Positions 59,912 through 64,000 of a stretch of DNA of 64,000 bases are shown one piece after another. The notes beneath the pieces were generated by a model, which worked only from the letters and a program-made list of their open reading frames with translations, did no database searches and was not told where the DNA came from. Every line of letters starts with the position of its first letter. Positions within the stretch are counted from its first letter, which is position 1. The stretch comes from Salminus brasiliensis. Its lineage: Eukaryota; Chordata; Actinopteri; Characiformes; Bryconidae. Position numbers and translations under genes: made by a program. The DNA lies in the NCBI RefSeq assembly GCF_030463535.1, contig NC_132896.1, positions 32,045,680-32,109,679 on the forward strand, in the 5' to 3' direction.

Positions 59912-62490
59912 CATTTGCATATCTGTGTCAGCAGTGGGTGATATCATATGGACTGACCCAATCAGAGCCAATGATGATTCCTCTCCTCTGCAGGACCGAG
60001 GCTGCGTGGTGGGAGAAGTCAATGAAGACGGGGAGATGACGGGCAAGGCTGTGGCTTACGTTTACCCCGACGGACAAACCGCCCTGTACGGCAGCTTTGT
60101 GGATGGAGAGCTGATCGAGGCTCGCCTGGCCACCCTGACCAACCAGGAGAACGGCAGACCTCACTTCAGTGTGGATCCAGACAGTCAGTAACTCCAGACT
60201 GCCCTCAGCTCTCATCTCTCAGCCTGAACATATTCAGTCCACCATGGCTGTCCCACTTTCAAGACTCTACACAACCCCACGTTTCTATGTATTTCTTCTT
60301 CTCTGTTATTACACTGTGTGAAATTTGTGTCCGCCACGTCAAGCGTAGGACTAATCTGCAAAGAAATTGAGTTTGTTTAAAAAGGAATAGCTCAAATTTA
60401 AGAAATAGCTCAGTTAGCTCAATCAGGGAGGACAATTGAGCAAAATGTATTTTTCCAAAAATCTATGGGATTAAGCTTGGAGCTTGGAAAATGGCTGTGT
60501 AAAAATAAATTATGGCCATTTTATGCACCTTAAACAATACAAATGTTGAGAAATGAGGAAAAAAAATAGAAAATACATGAAAAATGTTGAAATTAATTTT
60601 TTATTTTTTGCTGTAAACTACTAACACAATATATCCCAAGATCAGACGCATTTGGTGTGTAATAGCTGTAAAAAAAAATAGCCGTAAAAAGTTGTTTAGC
60701 TGAGCTAGTTCTTTAAAGAAACATCCTTTAATATCATCTCTCTCACTATCTCTCTCTCTCTCTCTCTCACTCTCACTCACTCACTCAGGTCCTGTTTACT
60801 CCTATGACAAATCCACTTCGTCCTGCATTGCTGGTCAGAAAATGCTGCCAGACCCCTATGAGAGCCAGCGGTCAGTACCCAGATAGTACTCGTATAGATA
60901 AAGGTCTACAGAACCTCTCCCACCAGTGCAAAGATGGTTCTTTCAGTTGTCATGGTTCTATATACACTGTACGTCCGAATGTTTGTGGACACCCCTTTGA
61001 ATGTGACTGCATTCAACTACTTTCTGGGTGCAAAACACACACTAACACAGCGTGTCTAGTTCCTGTAGAGAAGTACTGCCAATAGTATAGGACCCTCTGG
61101 AGCAGATAAACATGGCCGTGTTGGCACCATGCTGCCTAATGCCAGGCACGGACTACGGGGGCATTGAGCTGTGGAGCGGTGGAACTGTGTTCTCTGGAAT
61201 GATGGATAGTTTTAGGATGAGTTGTGGATGTTGAGGTGGGGTGGTGATCATCCAAGATCCTGACCTCACTAATGCTCTTGTCGCTGAATGCAATCAAATC
61301 CTCACAGCAATGCTTCTCCAAAATCTAGTAGAAAGCCTTGTTCCCAGGACTGTAGAAACAGCTGCTTGATTTCAGAAGAAACGATGCATAAGCAGGTGTC
61401 CCAATACTTTTGTCCATGTAGTGTAGAATCATTGCCTTAGTGTAGCTGTGCTTGGCCTTGATCCACAAAAGCACCACTTGTCGCTATTGGAGGTGAGCGC
61501 TACCCTCAGCTGTGCCATGTGCCAACTGTTCCTGTAGGTCCAGGAGAAAAACAATTGACCATGGTTTTGATCTGAAGGGACGACGACGGGGTACCCTGTC
61601 GCTAAGCAACAAATCAAGCAACTAGCAAGTGCTCACATTGTTCTCGACATCAACATCGCTGCTGTTTCTTCAGTCTGTGGCAAGTTTATGGACACAGGAC
61701 AGTATTTTAAGAGCATAAACTGTGTGCCTTGCACAGTTCAAGAATAAAGAATGCTGTGCCAGGAAGAACAGTGGTTCTCAACCCGGTCCTCTGAGCCCTC
61801 TGGCTGGTCCATGCTCCCAACACACCAGGGTACGGTATTCAGTGTTCTGATAGGGCCCGTGTCCCAGAAAACTGGACATGTTTCAAAACATACATATATG
61901 AAAAACAGCCAAATCCATTGCATTTATGATGTCGCAGAAAAAAACCCCCACTATGGTCAAAAGTATTGGGACACCTGCTCATTCATCGTTTCTTCTTAAA
62001 TCAAGGGTATTAAAAAGAGTCAATCCTGCTTTTGTTGGAGTAACTCTACTAGAGTTTCTACTGTCCAAGGAAAAATGGCATTCTGCTAGATTTTGGAGAA
62101 GCATTGCAGTGAGGATTTGATTGCAACCAGCGACAAGAACGTGGATAATTGCCACCCCACCACTTCCCCAACTCATCCCAAATGTATTGGATGTAGCCCC
62201 ATCATTCAAGGGGTGTAAGGAGTGTTTTAGCCCAGAATGCTTACTGCAACAACATGAGCCAATCAAGATAGAGGGCATTTACATATATCATGTATGCACT
62301 GTAATAGAACTGTAATAGAGTGGTAATAGAGCTCAATTATCAAACATTCCCACCTATATGTGTTTCTACCAGTGTGTATGTTGGACAGTCGCTGATTTCT
62401 GGAGCAGGGGAAGGACTGTTCGCCAAAACCGACGCTGACGCTGACACAGTAATGGCCTTTTACAATGGAGTGCGCATCACACACTCAGAG
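55375..62490 (+). CDS. setd7: Histone-lysine N-methyltransferase SETD7 (5' part, continues beyond window)
   Basis: Six coding exons: 55375-55414, 56988-57117, 59179-59380, 59994-60183, 60789-60870, 62373-62490. They give the first 254 residues with consistent phases. It starts M-D-S-D-D and has an acidic leader. MORN repeats span about residues 20-190 with [17 protein letters not shown] and L[11 protein letters not shown] patterns. The SET domain begins around residue 214, with the cofactor loop G-A-G-E-G-L-F (225-231) and the start of N-G-V-R-I-T-H (246-252). Y245, which I recall as a catalytic tyrosine in human SETD7, is present. SETD7 monomethylates histone H3K4 and many non-histone proteins in nucleus and cytoplasm. 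The remaining SET exons, with the rest of the active site, are not in the window. The roughly 1.5 kb after exon 6 is intron. Confidence 0.95.
56180..56766 (+). repeat. Left arm of large inverted repeat flanking setd7 exon 2
   Basis: This arm includes 'ggtgaattggtctgggtgaa', 'gtgataccctgcgatggact' and 'ttatcttttatataaccagg'. All of them recur in reverse complement and opposite order in 58013-58495. AT-rich stretches between these blocks also align, with an insertion of about 75 bp near 56250-56325. It is probably one copy of a fish transposon. See the right arm. Confidence 0.8.
57298..57545. mobile_element. MITE with 'gtgaggacc' ends, setd7 intron 2
   Basis: It begins 'acttgtgaggaccttccatt' and ends 'acatctggtcctcactaata', inverted ends around a non-coding body with 'cttacctta' and 'tttgtgaggaccata' words. 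It lies about 180 bp after exon 2. Confidence 0.6.
58013..58495 (-). repeat. Right arm of large inverted repeat flanking setd7 exon 2
   Basis: The reverse complement carries, in order, the blocks of 56180-56766, including 'tttatcttttatataaccag' plus 'gcaaag', and 'gtgataccctgcgatgga'. The arms are about 0.5 kb each, 1.25 kb apart, and enclose exon 2 (56988-57117). Confidence 0.8.
59485..59825 (-). mobile_element. Mariner-like MITE, inverted copy, setd7 intron 3
   Basis: In reverse, it has the family blocks 'ccaaaatct', 'ggggctttatacccct' and 'cattagaagggatgtccaca', ending in 'catttggacatg'. Its 'right end' part is truncated. Confidence 0.7.
59839..59910. repeat. (AT)n-(GT)n compound microsatellite
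   Basis: AT run 59839-59890 then GT run 59891-59910, ending 83 bp before setd7 exon 4. Confidence 0.9.
60962..61425 (+). mobile_element. Mariner-like MITE, full-length copy, setd7 intron 5
   Basis: The ends are 'acactgtacgtccgaatgtt' and 'ccaatacttttgtccatgta'. The interior family blocks are intact. Confidence 0.75.
61953..62240 (-). mobile_element. Mariner-like MITE, partial inverted copy, setd7 intron 5
   Basis: It opens 'tatggtcaaaagtattggga' and passes through 'tttggagaagcattgcagtg' and 'ccccaactcatcccaaatgt'. It breaks off before the other terminus. Confidence 0.7.
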
Positions 62491-62496
62491 GTGGGC

Positions 62497-62600
62497 TCAA
62501 GTCATTTTGGAGCATTTCCATTGGTCCATTCATTATGATTTTTTTAGGACAGTTTAAAAAAAAACAACTGCCAGATTTACATTATGTCAAAATGTAAAAA
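62497..62600 (+). mobile_element. Plus-strand copy of the 'cattttggagcg' dispersed repeat, setd7 intron 6
   Basis: It has 'aagtcattttggagcatttc', 'ttggtccattcatt' and 'agatttacattatgtcaaaa', as in 22420-22575. It begins only 7 bp after exon 6 of setd7, so the element almost abuts the splice donor. Confidence 0.6.
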
Positions 62601-62623
62601 GGGGAGGGGGTTTCCAGTCAATG

Positions 62624-63726
62624 GGCCTCATTCATGAAACGCAAGCAGAACGACTTTTGCATATGTTTAGCATGTCAAGTGTGCGCACCGTCTCTCTGAG
62701 AAGGGTCGCTCGCTGGTTAGTGACTTTAGACTACCGAGATCCAGCAGATCCCATGCTTACTTCCGTACCTGTACAGGTGCTGTCAGTGCTTGGATCCTTC
62801 TGGAACATTAGAGTGAGAGATGGGGATTCCTCAGCCCTCAGTCATCCCAGCATCATCCCAGGAGTTTATTCTTGACTCATTGCCACTGGCGTGAGGGTGT
62901 ACCTGCCAGAAATGACTCAATTGGCTCACTATTGATTTCCAGTAAATTATCTGTAACATTTCATGGCAATTTTTTTCATTCCAAAATGTAAACCTACCAT
63001 GGAGATTTTGGGAACTTTGGGGAATTTATGGGTATTTATTAGAGTTGATAGGAAATATTGGATCATTTAAAGGAACTATATCATGCACTATCATCAATGT
63101 ACTGTTTTTGTCAACAGCAGACATGAAGGCAAAATAATACAAATAATAACTATGACAGTTAGTTGTGCGCAAAACATAATTAAAAACCTAAAACATAAAT
63201 GGTTAATTCTTTCATTGAACAATTAAAAAAACAACAAAAACAACAAAAGAACGCAACTCCTGCTCAAATGAAATTGCTCATTAAGCTTGTGCTTTTATTG
63301 TCAATAAAAACATGATCCTCATTAAAACTTTAGGAAGACCTTAGGTTCAAATGTGTGCTTTCAGTAGTGGTGAGTGTCCGGTTTCTAGAAATCATCTAGA
63401 CATATGCTGTACATGTGATGGAGGAATGGACAGTGCATGCAGGGGGTGTGGTCTTCCTAATAGCCCTTCAGTGTGTAATGCGCCATGTGCCTGGAATTGG
63501 GGAGCAGCTTTGCTGTTCAATAGTTTTGGTCTAATATCTAATTATTTTAGCCAAGATTATGCCTCTGTATATATTTTTATCAACTATATGTAAGTTTCTC
63601 ACTTTTAGCTTTAAATATTCCCATTTTATTCCCACAATTACTTGCTAAATTTCCCAACTTTGAAAATTTCTGGAATTCCTGGAATTTTGCAACTGTAGTT
63701 TTTACGAAGGTTTCATGAATGAGACT
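62624..63726. mobile_element. Transposon-like unit with GGCCTCATTCATGAAAC terminal repeats
   Basis: Left end GGCCTCATTCATGAAAC (62624-62640). Right end GTTTCATGAATGAGACT (63710-63726), an inverted match with few differences. The 1.1-kb interior has no intact transposase and may contain a nested second element from about 62880. It lies in setd7 intron 6. Confidence 0.65.
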
Positions 63727-64000
63727 TTAAAATCTTTAAAATGATATGAAATGATGAGTTGTGTATAAGCCAGGGACATGAGGTATCATAAATACAGTCA
63801 GTCACAATTAATATGACTGCAGTTTGACCATACAAACCAGATTTGGACACATGGCAGGAAAGCCAAAGTGGACGGCTCTGTTAGTTTATTGGTCATTGCA
63901 ATTTGTGTACAGGGAAATGAGGGGAAAGTGAAATGCATAGCAACACCACCACCAATAATACTATTAATACTATTAATAATAATAATACATATTATGTTCT

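Noticed and set aside
62621-63593. Frames of 80-84 aa after setd7 exon 6
   Set aside because: They do not resemble the remaining SETD7 SET domain. They lie within a transposon-like unit, so the next setd7 exon is taken to be beyond the window.

Overview
The window is vertebrate nuclear DNA, almost certainly from a ray-finned (teleost) fish. It has long introns with GT-AG junctions, vertebrate orthologues (scoc, mgst2, setd7), fish-type SINE tails, degenerate Tc1/mariner elements, many microsatellites and CpG-rich promoters. Repeat types hint at an otophysan (for example a characiform), but that is only an impression. Most open reading frames are chance frames in introns and repeats. The genes below were rebuilt by joining exons by hand at GT-AG junctions with phase checking.

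Layout. (1) 2.16-6.70 kb and 7.59-10.63 kb, + strand: two tandem six-exon genes for secreted, heavily N-glycosylated lipocalins of the fish orosomucoid / saxitoxin-and-tetrodotoxin-binding-protein-like group (206 and 202 aa). The exon lengths of the two are nearly identical. (2) 12.36-43.99 kb, + strand: a 15-exon, 517-codon GT54-family glycosyltransferase gene. By sequence it is an MGAT4-type protein and by neighbourhood most likely mgat4d. Its introns carry several large minisatellites, a 34-bp array, a higher-order 40-bp array, a 0.6-kb pyrimidine tract and many MITEs. (3) 47.26-50.0 kb, - strand: scoc, a short coiled-coil protein of 80 aa, nearly identical to the mammalian protein. (4) 51.17-54.60 kb, - strand: mgst2, a four-helix MAPEG enzyme of 146 aa, with a trinucleotide array of more than 1 kb in its last intron. 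(5) 55.38 kb to the window end, + strand: setd7, first six coding exons (254 codons). The rest of the SET domain lies beyond the window.

The order and relative orientation mgat4d-scoc-mgst2-setd7 match what I recall of human 4q31.1 (SETD7, MGST2, SCOC, MGAT4D), with MAML3 and CLGN absent from between them here. This supports the mgat4d name. These genes are not an operon and work separately: plasma ligand binding, Golgi N-glycan processing, Golgi/endosome trafficking, glutathione/leukotriene chemistry and protein lysine methylation.

Most notable: a full-length MGAT4D-type protein that keeps an EDD motif; a decayed extra copy of its exon 2; large inverted repeats flanking setd7 exon 2; cysteine gain in the second lipocalin; a roughly 262-bp higher-order minisatellite; and a hAT-type MITE with recognisable 8-bp target duplications. 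No prokaryotic-style system, CRISPR array or viral gene was seen.
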